Below, in pieces: positions 18,983 through 27,290 of a stretch of DNA of 64,000 nucleotides. Location: assembly GCF_028551255.1 (NCBI RefSeq), contig NZ_CP117029.1, positions 2,108,001 through 2,172,000 of the forward strand. The letters run 5' to 3'. Below the pieces are notes generated by a model. That model was not told the origin of the DNA. It made no database searches and was given only the letters and a program-made list of their open reading frames with translations. Position 1 is the stretch's first letter. Each line of letters starts with the position of its first letter. Source of the DNA: Vibrio tubiashii (GTDB lineage Bacteria > Pseudomonadota > Gammaproteobacteria > Enterobacterales > Vibrionaceae). Both the position numbers and the translations under genes were made by a program.

Positions 18983-19009
18983 TAATTAGCGCTGAACTTT
19001 CATATGCTT

Positions 19010-19037
19010 AAAGGGCACTCATCGAGTGTCCTTTTTT
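19010..19037 (+). terminator. Rho-independent terminator between alaA and yfbR
   Basis: AAAGGGCACTC and GAGTGTCCTTT pair with one G-T wobble across a 3-base loop, followed by a T-run. The yfbR Shine-Dalgarno begins four bases later, so yfbR must use its own promoter or read-through. Confidence 0.85.
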
Positions 19038-19053
19038 GTTTAGGGAGGAACAA

Positions 19054-19653
19054 ATGCCAAACAGTAATCCAAAGGAAAGTCACTTTTTTGCTCACCTAGC
19101 GCGTATGAAGCTGATTCAGCGTTGGCCTTTGATGCGTTCAGTCTCGACGGAAAACATCTCAGAGCATAGTTTGCAGGTCGCATTTGTTGCCCACGCTTTA
19201 GCCATGATCAAAAACAAAAAGTTTGGTGGAACGCTAAATCCAGAAAGAATCGCCATCCTTGGTATGTATCACGACACCAGTGAAGTGCTTACTGGTGATT
19301 TACCTACCCCCGTCAAATACTACAACCCAGAGATCGCCAAAGAATACAAAAAGATCGAAGCTGCGGCAGAGCAAAAGCTACTCTCTATGTTGCCTGAAGA
19401 GTTTCGTGATGATTTCGCGCCCTTTCTAGTCTCTAAGTCTGCGCACATCGAAGATGCCGCCATAGTGAAGCAAGCAGACACCATCTGTGCCTACTTGAAA
19501 TGTCTAGAGGAACTCAGTGCAGGAAATCATGAATATGCATTAGCCAAGAAGCGTCTTGATATCACTTTGCAAGAGCGCCGTACACCAGAGATGGACTATT
19601 TCCTCAATACCTTTGCGCCTAGCTTTGAGCTATCACTCGACGAAATTAGTTAG
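19054..19653 (+). CDS. yfbR: 5'-deoxynucleotidase, HD domain
   Basis: 199 aa, the exact usual length. HD-domain metal ligands visible in [12 protein letters not shown] (H38), GMYHDTSE (H73, D74) and [11 protein letters not shown]. It removes phosphate from deoxynucleoside monophosphates, feeding dNTP balance. ATG 19054 is preceded by GGGAGGAA at an ideal distance; an earlier TTG in frame lies inside the terminator and is not credible. Its stop overlaps the convergent LysR gene by 8 bases. Confidence 0.94.
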   Translation: MPNSNPKESHFFAHLARMKLIQRWPLMRSVSTENISEHSLQVAFVAHALAMIKNKKFGGTLNPERIAILGMYHDTSEVLTGDLPTPVKYYNPEIAKEYKKIEAAAEQKLLSMLPEEFRDDFAPFLVSKSAHIEDAAIVKQADTICAYLKCLEELSAGNHEYALAKKRLDITLQERRTPEMDYFLNTFAPSFELSLDEIS

Positions 19654-20554
19654 CTGGCGGATGTTCGTTATGAAAAGCATCCAATAGATAGTCAATGAAC
19701 ACTTTTTCGCGCTTTGGCATTAACTGTCGGTCGGCATAAACCAAGCTAACACTGACTTCCGGCATTATGTAATCAGGTAAAAGCCGAACTAATCGACCAC
19801 TGTTGAAATGCTCCAAACAGATGAACTCAGGCAACACTGAGATGCCAAGCCCATCAAGACAAGCGTTAAGACATGAAGTAATGGTGTTTACTCTCAATTG
19901 ATAGGGTAAGTCTATTTGGTAGGACAAACCGTTTTCTAAACCGAGATGCCACTTAGGCAAACGGGCTCCTTTGTTAAACACTTCGACAATCTGGTGAGGC
20001 TCTTTCAGATCGAGATGACTATCAATCTGGCCAAATTTTTCCAGATACTCAGGGCTAGCCACCAAAACACGTTTTGAGGAAGCGAGATATCTCGACACTA
20101 AGCTTGAGTCTTCTAGCTCACCGATTTGCGCATAAAGGTCAATGCCCTCTGCAATGATGTCTACTTCACGATTCGTCAGCTCCAGATTCAACGTTACATG
20201 AGGAAAATCGGCCAAGAATTGGTGGATGTATTTGCTTAGCACTTGCTGACCAAGCTCGACAGGAAACACGACATTGAGCGGCCCTCTGATTAAGTCTTGG
20301 TTAGCACTCACTTCCAGCTCTGCCTGATTAAGAAGCTCAAGCATCTGCTGGCTAGATTGATAAAAGCGCTCCCCTTCCGGAGTTAACATTAGGCTACGAG
20401 TAGATCGAGTGATCAATCTCACACCTAAGTGTTGTTCTAACTCTCCTAACTTTCGACTTACCGTGGATTTGGTCATATTCAATGCCTCTGCCGCGTGAGT
20501 GAAACTTCCGCACTCAACCACTTGTGCAAAAACGGTTATAGCGTTCAAGTCCAT
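19646..20554 (-). CDS. LysR-family regulator of the adjacent efflux pump
   Basis: 302 aa: N-terminal LysR HTH ([19 protein letters not shown], about 8-27) and effector domain (about 90-295). ATG follows GAGGGG at 7 bases. It is divergent from an EmrA/EmrB-type pump, 122 bases away, and most likely controls it in response to a toxic compound. Ligand not deducible. The sequence fits the CrgA/AaeR-like branch common in Vibrio. Confidence 0.88.
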   Translation of the reverse strand: MDLNAITVFAQVVECGSFTHAAEALNMTKSTVSRKLGELEQHLGVRLITRSTRSLMLTPEGERFYQSSQQMLELLNQAELEVSANQDLIRGPLNVVFPVELGQQVLSKYIHQFLADFPHVTLNLELTNREVDIIAEGIDLYAQIGELEDSSLVSRYLASSKRVLVASPEYLEKFGQIDSHLDLKEPHQIVEVFNKGARLPKWHLGLENGLSYQIDLPYQLRVNTITSCLNACLDGLGISVLPEFICLEHFNSGRLVRLLPDYIMPEVSVSLVYADRQLMPKREKVFIDYLLDAFHNEHPPAN

Positions 20555-20676
20555 TGAATATCCCCTCTGTGTATTAGAACAATTTGTGCAACAGTGTTTT
20601 CAGTTTTTCCTATCTTATCAACCAATCCAATTCCTTTACAATTTGTTACATCCTTCTTTCCCCTACGAGAATCATT

Positions 20677-21735
20677 ATGACCGAGAACCATAACGCCCCA
20701 ACCAAACCTCGCAAACGTAATAAGGCTCCATTAATTGCCACTGCAATTATGCTGTCACTGGGGTTGCTGGGTGGTGGTTACTGGCTTACATATGGTCAAT
20801 ACTTCGAGTCTACCGATAATGCCTATTTGCAAGGTGATATCACCAGTATCAGCCCTAAAGTTTCAGGCTATATCGCGAAGTCTTACATCACTGACAACCA
20901 AGCGGTAAAACAGGGTGACCTATTAGTACAAATTGATGACCGCGATTATCAAGCGGCTCTAGAGCAAGCCAAAGCACACCTAACCGTCACCGAAGCAAGT
21001 GAGAACAACCTTGTTGCTCAGCAAAAACTGCAACGCAGCCAAATCCACCAAGCTGAAAGCCAAGTTGAGTCAGCGCAAGCAGAATACGATCGCGCCGTTC
21101 AGCAAGTGGCACGCTCACGCAGCCTGTTAAAACGCAACTACGCTTCTCAAGATGAAGTAGACAGCATGCTCGCTCAACAAAAAGTCACAATGGCACAACT
21201 TGACGAAGCGAAAGCTAGCCTAGATGCCGCAAACGAGCAATTGAATGTCATTGCCAGTGAAATTGAACAAGCACGAGCTTCAGTAACCGAAGCGCAAGCA
21301 GGGCTAAAACAAGCTCAGCTAAACTTGGATTACACCAAAGTTTACGCACCAACAGATGGCATCATAGGCAAACGAAGCGTTCGCGAAGGTCTGTTAGTTC
21401 AAGCTGGCGCACCATTGATGAGCTTAGTACCGAACAACGCAGTGTGGATTGAAGCCAACTTCAAAGAGACCCAACTGAGCGGCATTCATAAAGGGCAAAA
21501 AGTTGAAGTCGAGTTGGATGCTTTTCCTGGCAAGCATCTAGAAGGGGTCGTCGATAGCTTCTCTCCTGCCACTGGTGCGAAGTTCGCTCTACTGCCACCT
21601 GAAAATGCGACAGGCAACTTCACCAAAATCGTACAACGTGTCCCCGTCAAAATCACGATTCCTGATGCTAAAGAGCTAAAAGGCCGCTTGCTTCCAGGTT
21701 TGTCTGTTATCGCGACCATTGATACGCGAGGCTAA
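20677..21735 (+). CDS. HlyD/EmrA-type membrane fusion protein
   Basis: 352 aa: short basic N-terminus, one transmembrane helix (about 17-37), the biotinyl-lipoyl-like pair (ESTDNAYLQGDITSISPKVS), a long alpha-helical hairpin rich in Ala/Gln/Glu (about 95-205) and beta-barrel (YAPTDGIIGKRSVREG). Periplasmic adaptor linking the inner-membrane transporter encoded next to a TolC-type outer channel. I chose ATG 20677; an upstream TTG in frame gives an implausible N-terminus. Two bases separate its stop from the transporter ATG. Confidence 0.93.
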   Translation: MTENHNAPTKPRKRNKAPLIATAIMLSLGLLGGGYWLTYGQYFESTDNAYLQGDITSISPKVSGYIAKSYITDNQAVKQGDLLVQIDDRDYQAALEQAKAHLTVTEASENNLVAQQKLQRSQIHQAESQVESAQAEYDRAVQQVARSRSLLKRNYASQDEVDSMLAQQKVTMAQLDEAKASLDAANEQLNVIASEIEQARASVTEAQAGLKQAQLNLDYTKVYAPTDGIIGKRSVREGLLVQAGAPLMSLVPNNAVWIEANFKETQLSGIHKGQKVEVELDAFPGKHLEGVVDSFSPATGAKFALLPPENATGNFTKIVQRVPVKITIPDAKELKGRLLPGLSVIATIDTRG

Positions 21736-21737
21736 TC

Positions 21738-23285
21738 ATGGCGAGTGCTGCAATTAGTCCTACTGTTGAAGAGCAACAAGTGCCGACGCGTCACTGGATA
21801 GCCCTATTTGGCGGCCTTATCGGCGCGTTTATGGCGATTCTTGATATTCAAATCACCAACTCTTCACTTAAAGATATTCAAGGTGCACTTTCTGCCACCT
21901 TAGATGAGAGTTCTTGGATCTCTACCTCTTATCTCGTGGCAGAAATGATTGCCATTCCGCTCAGCGGTTGGCTATCAAAAGCACTGGGGAAACGCCGTTA
22001 TCTCACTTGGACAACCGCGATTTTTACCCTTTCGTCCCTGCTGTGTTCTTTCTCATGGAATATGACCTCAATGATCGTATTCCGCGCGATGCAAGGCTTT
22101 AGCGGTGGCGCTCTAATCCCTCTTGCCTTTTCATTGGTCGTGCAGCTTTTGCCTCTCAATAAACGTGCGGTAGGTATGGCACTGTTTGGTGTCACTGCCA
22201 CTTTTGCACCGTCTATTGGCCCAACGTTTGGTGGCTGGTTGACGGAAAATCTCTCTTGGCACTACATCTTTTATATCAACATTCCGCCTGCTTTCTTAGT
22301 GATTGCGATGATTCGCTATGGTTTGGATGATGAACCTCTAGAGCTAGCAACACTCAAAAATGCCGACTGGTTTGGTATAGCAACTATGGCACTGGGCTTA
22401 GGTTGTCTAGAAGTAGTTCTTGAAGAAGGTAACCGCGAGGAGTGGTTCAGCTCTAGCTTTATCATCACCTTGGCGATCATATCCGCCGTGAGCTTAGTCT
22501 ATTTTGTGATTAATGAACTGCAGCACAAAAGGCCATTGGTTAACCTACGGCTACTGAGAGACGGGCAATTTGCAATGTCTTGTATCGCTTATCTGATTCT
22601 TGGTATGGCGTTACTGGGCTCGATCTATGTCCTACCGATGTACCTCACTCAGATTCAACAATATAACGCGATGGAGATCGGTGAGGTGTTGATGTGGATG
22701 GGCTTCCCTCAGCTACTGATTTTTCCGCTGGTGCCAAAGTTAACTCAAATCATTAAGCCCAAATACTTAGTGACGTTTGGCTTTGCCATGTTTGGCTTAA
22801 GTTGTTACGTCAACACTCATATGACCGTAGATTTTGGTGGTCAGCAGCTGATTTTATCCATGGTACTACGCGCCATTGGTAGTCCATTTATTATGGTCCC
22901 GTTATCTTTAGTCGCAATGAAGAACATCGCCAAGCATGAGACACCTGATGCTTCCACCCTCACTAACGTTATGCGTAATTTGGGTGGTGCTTTCAGTATC
23001 GCAGTGATTGCTACTTTGCTTGATAACAAAACGCGCGAACATTTGGCTCATATCAAAGAGTCGCTACCCACTGTCAGTCAGTTAGGTTGGCAAACTCTGC
23101 AGCAACAACAGAGCTTCTTTGTTCAAGCAGGCAGTGATAGCGCAACAGCGTTGCAGCAAGCTCAAGCCAGTTTGGTTGCTACAATGCAAAGAGATGCAGC
23201 GATTATGGCTTATAACGATGTGTTTCTGATGATGACTGGCTTTCTCGCTGTAGCAGCAATGCTGACTCTAACGATGCGCGACTGA
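21738..23285 (+). CDS. DHA2-family (EmrB/QacA) drug:H+ antiporter
   Basis: 515 aa with about 14 transmembrane helices. Motifs of the DHA2 group are visible: D-x-x-I-x-N as ILDIQITNSSL near residue 36, and motif C-like GVTATFAPSIGPTFGGWL. Works with the preceding EmrA-type adaptor to expel hydrophobic toxicants or bile-like compounds (inference from family). The C-terminal region has a Gln-rich soluble loop (QLGWQTLQQQQSFF) typical of EmrB proteins. Confidence 0.93.
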   Translation: MASAAISPTVEEQQVPTRHWIALFGGLIGAFMAILDIQITNSSLKDIQGALSATLDESSWISTSYLVAEMIAIPLSGWLSKALGKRRYLTWTTAIFTLSSLLCSFSWNMTSMIVFRAMQGFSGGALIPLAFSLVVQLLPLNKRAVGMALFGVTATFAPSIGPTFGGWLTENLSWHYIFYINIPPAFLVIAMIRYGLDDEPLELATLKNADWFGIATMALGLGCLEVVLEEGNREEWFSSSFIITLAIISAVSLVYFVINELQHKRPLVNLRLLRDGQFAMSCIAYLILGMALLGSIYVLPMYLTQIQQYNAMEIGEVLMWMGFPQLLIFPLVPKLTQIIKPKYLVTFGFAMFGLSCYVNTHMTVDFGGQQLILSMVLRAIGSPFIMVPLSLVAMKNIAKHETPDASTLTNVMRNLGGAFSIAVIATLLDNKTREHLAHIKESLPTVSQLGWQTLQQQQSFFVQAGSDSATALQQAQASLVATMQRDAAIMAYNDVFLMMTGFLAVAAMLTLTMRD

Positions 23286-23341
23286 TCTTGCAGTCACTAG
23301 CGTATACGTGTACGGTAAGAAAAAACAGGGGAGCGCAGCCT

Positions 23342-24658
23342 ATGACGTTTAAAATCAGCGATTTATGGCATGAACGCCACGATGATGAACATAAAATCCG
23401 TCGTGATGACCACCGCAGTCCATATCAAAGGGATCGGGCACGCATCCTGCACTCTGCCGCTTTTCGCCGCTTACAAGCAAAAACCCAAGTACATGGTAAT
23501 AGCTTCGACGACTTTCACCGAACTCGCTTAACTCACTCATTAGAGGCCGCTCAATTGGGCACAGGTATAGTCGCCCAGTTGAAAAAGAAACAACCTGAGT
23601 TTAGAGATTTATTACCCAGTGACAGCCTAATCGATTCGTTATGTCTTGCTCACGACATTGGTCACCCACCCTATGGTCACGGCGGCGAAGTGGCTCTCAA
23701 TTATATGATGCGGGAACATGGCGGCTTTGAAGGCAATGCCCAAACCTTTCGTATCGTGACCAAGTTGGAGCCCTACACTGAACAATTTGGTATGAACCTG
23801 GCGCGCCGGACTTTACTTGGCCTGATCAAATACCCTGCGATGATTAGCCAGACTCGCGCCGCAAAGGTTCCAGACAGTGTTTCCCACCAACGTAAGTTAA
23901 GAGCGAAAGATTGGTCGCCGGCAAAAGGGCTTTACGACTGCGATAAAACCTTATTTGACTGGGTTGTCGAGCCTTTAAGTGAACAAGATAAATTGCTATT
24001 CAGCCAGATGCGTGAAGAGAAAGTCAGTGACACCCAGCATAGCAAAACTCGCTATAAATCGATTGATTGTTCAATCATGGAACTCGCGGACGATATTGCT
24101 TACGGAGTGCATGATCTTGAAGATGCGATTGTACTGGGAATGGTTAATCGCCACCAATGGATTGAAGGTGCTTCTAGCCACTTGTCGGAATGCGGTGACC
24201 ATTGGTTTGAAAAACACATTGCTTCGATCACCGAGATGCTTTTTGCCGGAACTCATTACCAGCGCAAAGATGCGATTGGTGGTATGGTTAACGCGCTGCT
24301 GACCAGTATTTCTATTAAACCAATTGATGCCCCGTTCCAGAGCGAACTGTTGGCTTTCAATGCCGTATTAGAACCATCGATGGCAAAAGCACTTGATGTA
24401 TTGAAGAAGTTTGTCAGTGACTACGTGATACAAGTGCCTCACGTTCAAGTGGTGGAATACAAAGGTCAGCAGATCATTATGGATATTTTCGAAGCACTTA
24501 GCGCTGACCCAGAGCGATTATTGCCCATCAATGTACGCCAGAAGTGGTTAGACAAAGAGAGTGAGAGTGCGGGCTTTCGAGTCATTGCTGATTACATATC
24601 TTCGATGACAGATGGACACGCACAAAGACTCCACCAGCAACTGTTTTCTTCTCACTAA
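23342..24658 (+). CDS. dgt: dGTP triphosphohydrolase-like HD protein
   Basis: 438 aa HD-superfamily enzyme. Metal ligands: RLTHSLEAAQ (H65), CLAHDIGHPPYGHGGE (H104, D105) and MELADDIAYGVHDLED. Hydrolyses dNTPs, typically dGTP, to deoxynucleoside plus triphosphate. Members of this family, including E. coli Dgt, have been shown to protect against phage by draining dNTPs. ATG 23342 with GGGGAG upstream is preferred over an earlier frame extension from 23288. It follows the efflux pump directly but belongs functionally with yfbR. Confidence 0.92.
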   Translation: MTFKISDLWHERHDDEHKIRRDDHRSPYQRDRARILHSAAFRRLQAKTQVHGNSFDDFHRTRLTHSLEAAQLGTGIVAQLKKKQPEFRDLLPSDSLIDSLCLAHDIGHPPYGHGGEVALNYMMREHGGFEGNAQTFRIVTKLEPYTEQFGMNLARRTLLGLIKYPAMISQTRAAKVPDSVSHQRKLRAKDWSPAKGLYDCDKTLFDWVVEPLSEQDKLLFSQMREEKVSDTQHSKTRYKSIDCSIMELADDIAYGVHDLEDAIVLGMVNRHQWIEGASSHLSECGDHWFEKHIASITEMLFAGTHYQRKDAIGGMVNALLTSISIKPIDAPFQSELLAFNAVLEPSMAKALDVLKKFVSDYVIQVPHVQVVEYKGQQIIMDIFEALSADPERLLPINVRQKWLDKESESAGFRVIADYISSMTDGHAQRLHQQLFSSH

Positions 24659-24664
24659 ACGTAA

Positions 24665-24686
24665 AGGGCAGCGTTATCGCTGCCCT
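24665..24686. terminator. Hairpin between convergent dgt and deaminase genes
   Basis: AGGGCAGCG-TTAT-CGCTGCCCT is a perfect 9-bp stem. T-tracts are weak on both sides (CTT on plus, TTTAC on minus), so it probably acts as a bidirectional terminator of modest strength. Confidence 0.7.
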
Positions 24687-24705
24687 CTTGATTCATACCA
24701 GCGAG

Positions 24706-25719
24706 TTAACTCACCGAACTAATAAATTCGCCCAGCTTTTCTCTTAGTTTTTGCTTCTCTTCATCACTGATGAAACTGGCGGCAATCGCATTGCGGGTAA
24801 ACTTCGCCAGCTCTTGATTGGTCATTGAGTGTGCTTCGGCGACAGCCAAGAAATTATCTGTCATATAACCACCAAAGTATGCGGGATCATCAGAATTGAT
24901 CGTCACGCAGATACCACGCCTTAGCAGCTCAACAATATTGTGCTCATGCATCTCTTCAAACACCTTGAGCTTAGTATTGGATAATGGGCATACCGTTAGC
25001 GGCATCTGGCTTTGCGCTAAAGCATGCAATAAGTTTTCATCATCTGAGCATCTCACACCATGATCAATACGGCTTACCTTCAATAGCTCTAAGCTGTCAT
25101 AGATATTGCTTACAGGACCTTCTTCCCCTGCGTGAGCCACCGTTAAGAATCCTTCCTCTATCGCTTTAGCAAATACGCGGGCAAATTTTTCTGGCGGATG
25201 ACCAAGTTCAGAGGAGTCCAAACCGACACCAACAATCTTGTCTTTATGTTCAAGGGCTTGGAATAAGGTATCAAAGGCACTTTCTTCATCTAAGTGGCGT
25301 AGGAAACACATGATGATCTGGCTAGTAATTCCAAGCTGCTCACGACCATCTTCTAGTGCGCGGTGAATACCGCTGATCACGGTCTCAAACGCAATCCCTC
25401 TCTCAGTGTGAGTTTGCGGGTCAAAGAATATCTCAGTATGGATGACATTATCTTGCTGACAACGTAACAAGTAAGCCCAAGTCAGATCATAAAAATCTTG
25501 CTCATGAATCAGGACATTTGCACCTTGGTAATAGATGTCTAGAAAGGACTGAAGATTGGTAAACTGATACGCGGCTTTCACTTCCTCTGGGGTAGTAAAA
25601 GGTAACGCGATATTGTTGCGTTGAGCGAGTTCAAACATCATCTCTGGCTCAAGGGAGCCTTCTATATGCAAATGCAGCTCAACTTTTGGAAGTTGTTGGA
25701 TAAATTGGGTTTGGTTCAT
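24706..25719 (-). CDS. add: Adenine deaminase (adenosine deaminase-like family)
   Basis: 337 aa amidohydrolase. Zinc ligands H16 and H18 in [15 protein letters not shown], and the catalytic [10 protein letters not shown]. The segment [15 protein letters not shown] and the overall sequence follow the subgroup shown, with Pseudomonas PA0148, to deaminate adenine to hypoxanthine rather than adenosine. Databases often label it adenosine deaminase and the V. vulnificus counterpart is called add. An adenine riboswitch in its leader fits an adenine substrate. ATG 25719 follows GGAGAG at 6 bases; an upstream in-frame Met lacks one. Confidence 0.88.
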   Translation of the reverse strand: MNQTQFIQQLPKVELHLHIEGSLEPEMMFELAQRNNIALPFTTPEEVKAAYQFTNLQSFLDIYYQGANVLIHEQDFYDLTWAYLLRCQQDNVIHTEIFFDPQTHTERGIAFETVISGIHRALEDGREQLGITSQIIMCFLRHLDEESAFDTLFQALEHKDKIVGVGLDSSELGHPPEKFARVFAKAIEEGFLTVAHAGEEGPVSNIYDSLELLKVSRIDHGVRCSDDENLLHALAQSQMPLTVCPLSNTKLKVFEEMHEHNIVELLRRGICVTINSDDPAYFGGYMTDNFLAVAEAHSMTNQELAKFTRNAIAASFISDEEKQKLREKLGEFISSVS

Positions 25720-25795
25720 GCTTGTCTCTCCATTCATATCGATTAACAAGCACTTTTCTCTAAATTAGCTTTATGACATACAAAGAGAAAAGCGC
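25719..25795 (-). promoter_or_regulatory. Expression platform of the adenine riboswitch
   Basis: Three competing stems are visible on the minus-strand RNA. (a) UGCUUGU (25752-25746) pairs with ACAAGCA (25725-25719), looping out the Shine-Dalgarno GGAGAG and including the start codon's A. (b) GCGCUUUUCUCU (25795-25784) pairs with AGAGAAAAGUGC (25761-25750), which overlaps and breaks (a). (c) The aptamer's 3' P1 strand plus AG (25815-25807) can pair with CUCUUUGUA (25787-25779), breaking (b). Adenine holds P1 closed, which should permit (b), open (a) and turn translation on. Confidence 0.65.
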
Positions 25796-25808
25796 CATGC
25801 ACTTAACT

Positions 25809-25875
25809 CTTCGTAATCTGAAATTTGAGGTTTCAGGTAGAGACTCCCGCACCTTATCAGCGGGATTATACGAAG
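25809..25875 (-). ncRNA. Adenine riboswitch aptamer (purine class)
   Basis: Purine aptamer with P1 CUUCGUA/UACGAAG, J1/2 UAAU, P2 CCCGC/GCGGG, loop 2 UGAUAAGGU, J2/3 AGUCUCUACC, P3 UGAAA/UUUCA with loop 3 CCUCAAA. The GG of loop 2 and CC of loop 3 can form the kissing contact. The base just before the 3' P1 strand, the specificity position (74 in the usual numbering), is U (plus-strand A at 25816), so it should read adenine, not guanine. One departure is C in place of the usual U at flipped-out position 48. It lies 90 bases before the deaminase start. Confidence 0.95.
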
Positions 25876-26002
25876 TTTCGAATAGCAGTAACTAAACGAT
25901 TGCGCGGCATTGTACTTGGTTAAAGTACTCATTGACAACATCGCACTTGGATCAAGTGTAGTCGCTTTGTTGGATTTTGCCGCTTATTACCAACTTGTCT
26001 GT

Positions 26003-26614
26003 TCAATCCGCGCGATAGTTTTTTTCAAACACGCCCGGTGGCATTTGCTGAATTTGAAACTCGATCATTTGGTTGAAGGCATCGATTAAAGGTAGGAAAT
26101 CTGTCTCTGGTTCGAGTAGCGACAAAATGTGGTAGCCCGCCTCAACTGTCGAGAGACTATTATCGCTTGGCGCTTTGCGAATACGGTAATTACCTTGCAA
26201 GTCATCAGGTAAGTGAATTAACGGCAGAGCGTGTAAATTGGTTGATAGTTGCCACATCTTATAGGCTTTTTTCCAAGTGCCATCTAACAGGATCACCCTT
26301 ACCTTTTGCTCGGCAGATAGCTTTGCAGCGACTTGTGTATGGCTCACCGAGCCTTCTCCCGGATAGAGCACAAAGTGATGATAGGACTCGTCGTTCAGCA
26401 ATTGGTTGAGCTTATCATGAGCAGAGAAGTCTTCCCCTTCAAAGCAATAGCTATTGGCGAGTGACAGCTTGAGTATTCGCGCCGTTCCCATTGGTCTGTT
26501 TGTTTCACTGTGGTGTTGTAGGATGACCAACTCGACATTCGATGTTAGGCTTTGTATCCACTCACAGATACAAGCTTTGAGTGACTTTCCACATTGAGAA
26601 CAGTATCGGGACAT
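26003..26614 (-). CDS. tapT: tRNA-uridine aminocarboxypropyltransferase (DTW domain)
   Basis: 203 aa DTW-domain protein. N-terminal zinc motif CSQCGKSLKACIC, the LDGTWKKAYKMW signature (DTW) near residue 112-123, and the downstream YRIRKAPSDNSLSTVEA. E. coli TapT (YfiP) uses SAM to place acp3 on U47 of tRNAs. ATG has no clear Shine-Dalgarno. Divergent from the rhombosortase gene with only 3 bases between the two start codons, so the promoters must overlap the coding regions of each other. Confidence 0.9.
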   Translation of the reverse strand: MSRYCSQCGKSLKACICEWIQSLTSNVELVILQHHSETNRPMGTARILKLSLANSYCFEGEDFSAHDKLNQLLNDESYHHFVLYPGEGSVSHTQVAAKLSAEQKVRVILLDGTWKKAYKMWQLSTNLHALPLIHLPDDLQGNYRIRKAPSDNSLSTVEAGYHILSLLEPETDFLPLIDAFNQMIEFQIQQMPPGVFEKNYRAD

Positions 26615-26617
26615 AGT

Positions 26618-27184
26618 GTGCGCTTATTACTTCTGTTAATTGCTATCAGCTTAGTTTGCCTAGGCCTTCAGTTCGAACCTTTCGCTTCCCAAGTTAACTG
26701 GCAACGTTATTTTATTCTTGAAGGTCAGTGGTGGCGAATCCTAACAGGAAACTTCACTCATACCAACTTTGCCCATCTAGGGATGAATCTCGCCGGTCTT
26801 TGGGTGATCAGTTTTATCTTCAAGCCATCCCCCAAGGCACTCCTTTTTAGCCTGATTATCGTTAGTCTTGCTATCGGCGGGCTGAACTTCCTAAGTAGCA
26901 TGAATGGTTATGTCGGTCTCTCTGGCGTTCTGCACGGGTTATTCGCTTATTTTGCCCTTCAGGAAGCTTTAAACAACAGAAAAAGTAGCTGGCTGTTGGT
27001 CGTTGGCGTACTAGCAAAAGTTGGCTGGGAGATGACAATGGGGGCATCAGCTTCGACGAGTGAGATAATCAACGCGCGCGTGGCAGTGGAGTCTCATCTA
27101 TTTGGTGCTCTATCTGGTCTCGTCTTGGCGATGACGGTTTTTCTGCTAACAAAAAAAGGCGTACTTTCTTCAACCAAGTCATAA
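26618..27184 (+). CDS. rrtA: Rhombosortase, intramembrane serine protease
   Basis: 188 aa, about six helices. Rhomboid-type catalytic Ser in GLSGVLHG (S102) and His in ESHLFGALSG (H160), with HLGMNLAGLW as the structural His/Asn loop. Rhombosortases cut the GlyGly-CTERM anchor from exported proteins, which in Vibrio are often type II secreted. No GlyGly-CTERM protein is in this window. I chose GTG 26618 (GGGA 6 bases upstream) over a TTG at 26594 that would lie inside the divergent tapT coding region. Confidence 0.88.
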   Translation: MRLLLLLIAISLVCLGLQFEPFASQVNWQRYFILEGQWWRILTGNFTHTNFAHLGMNLAGLWVISFIFKPSPKALLFSLIIVSLAIGGLNFLSSMNGYVGLSGVLHGLFAYFALQEALNNRKSSWLLVVGVLAKVGWEMTMGASASTSEIINARVAVESHLFGALSGLVLAMTVFLLTKKGVLSSTKS

Positions 27185-27204
27185 TTTGGTTGATGTTCAC
27201 CGCT

Positions 27205-27230
27205 AAAGGGCTCAGAATGGCGCCCTTTTT
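27205..27230 (+). terminator. Rho-independent terminator after rhombosortase
   Basis: AAAGGGC and GCCCTTT pair across about 10 bases, followed by a T-run on the plus strand. Confidence 0.8.
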
Positions 27231-27290
27231 CGTGGCGACATCTTTTGTTGATGTCTTGCCCGATCACACACCACTTACAGAGAACAATAT

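Noticed and set aside
25809..25875. Guanine riboswitch
   Set aside because: The base next to P1 on the 3' side is U, not C, which is the adenine setting.
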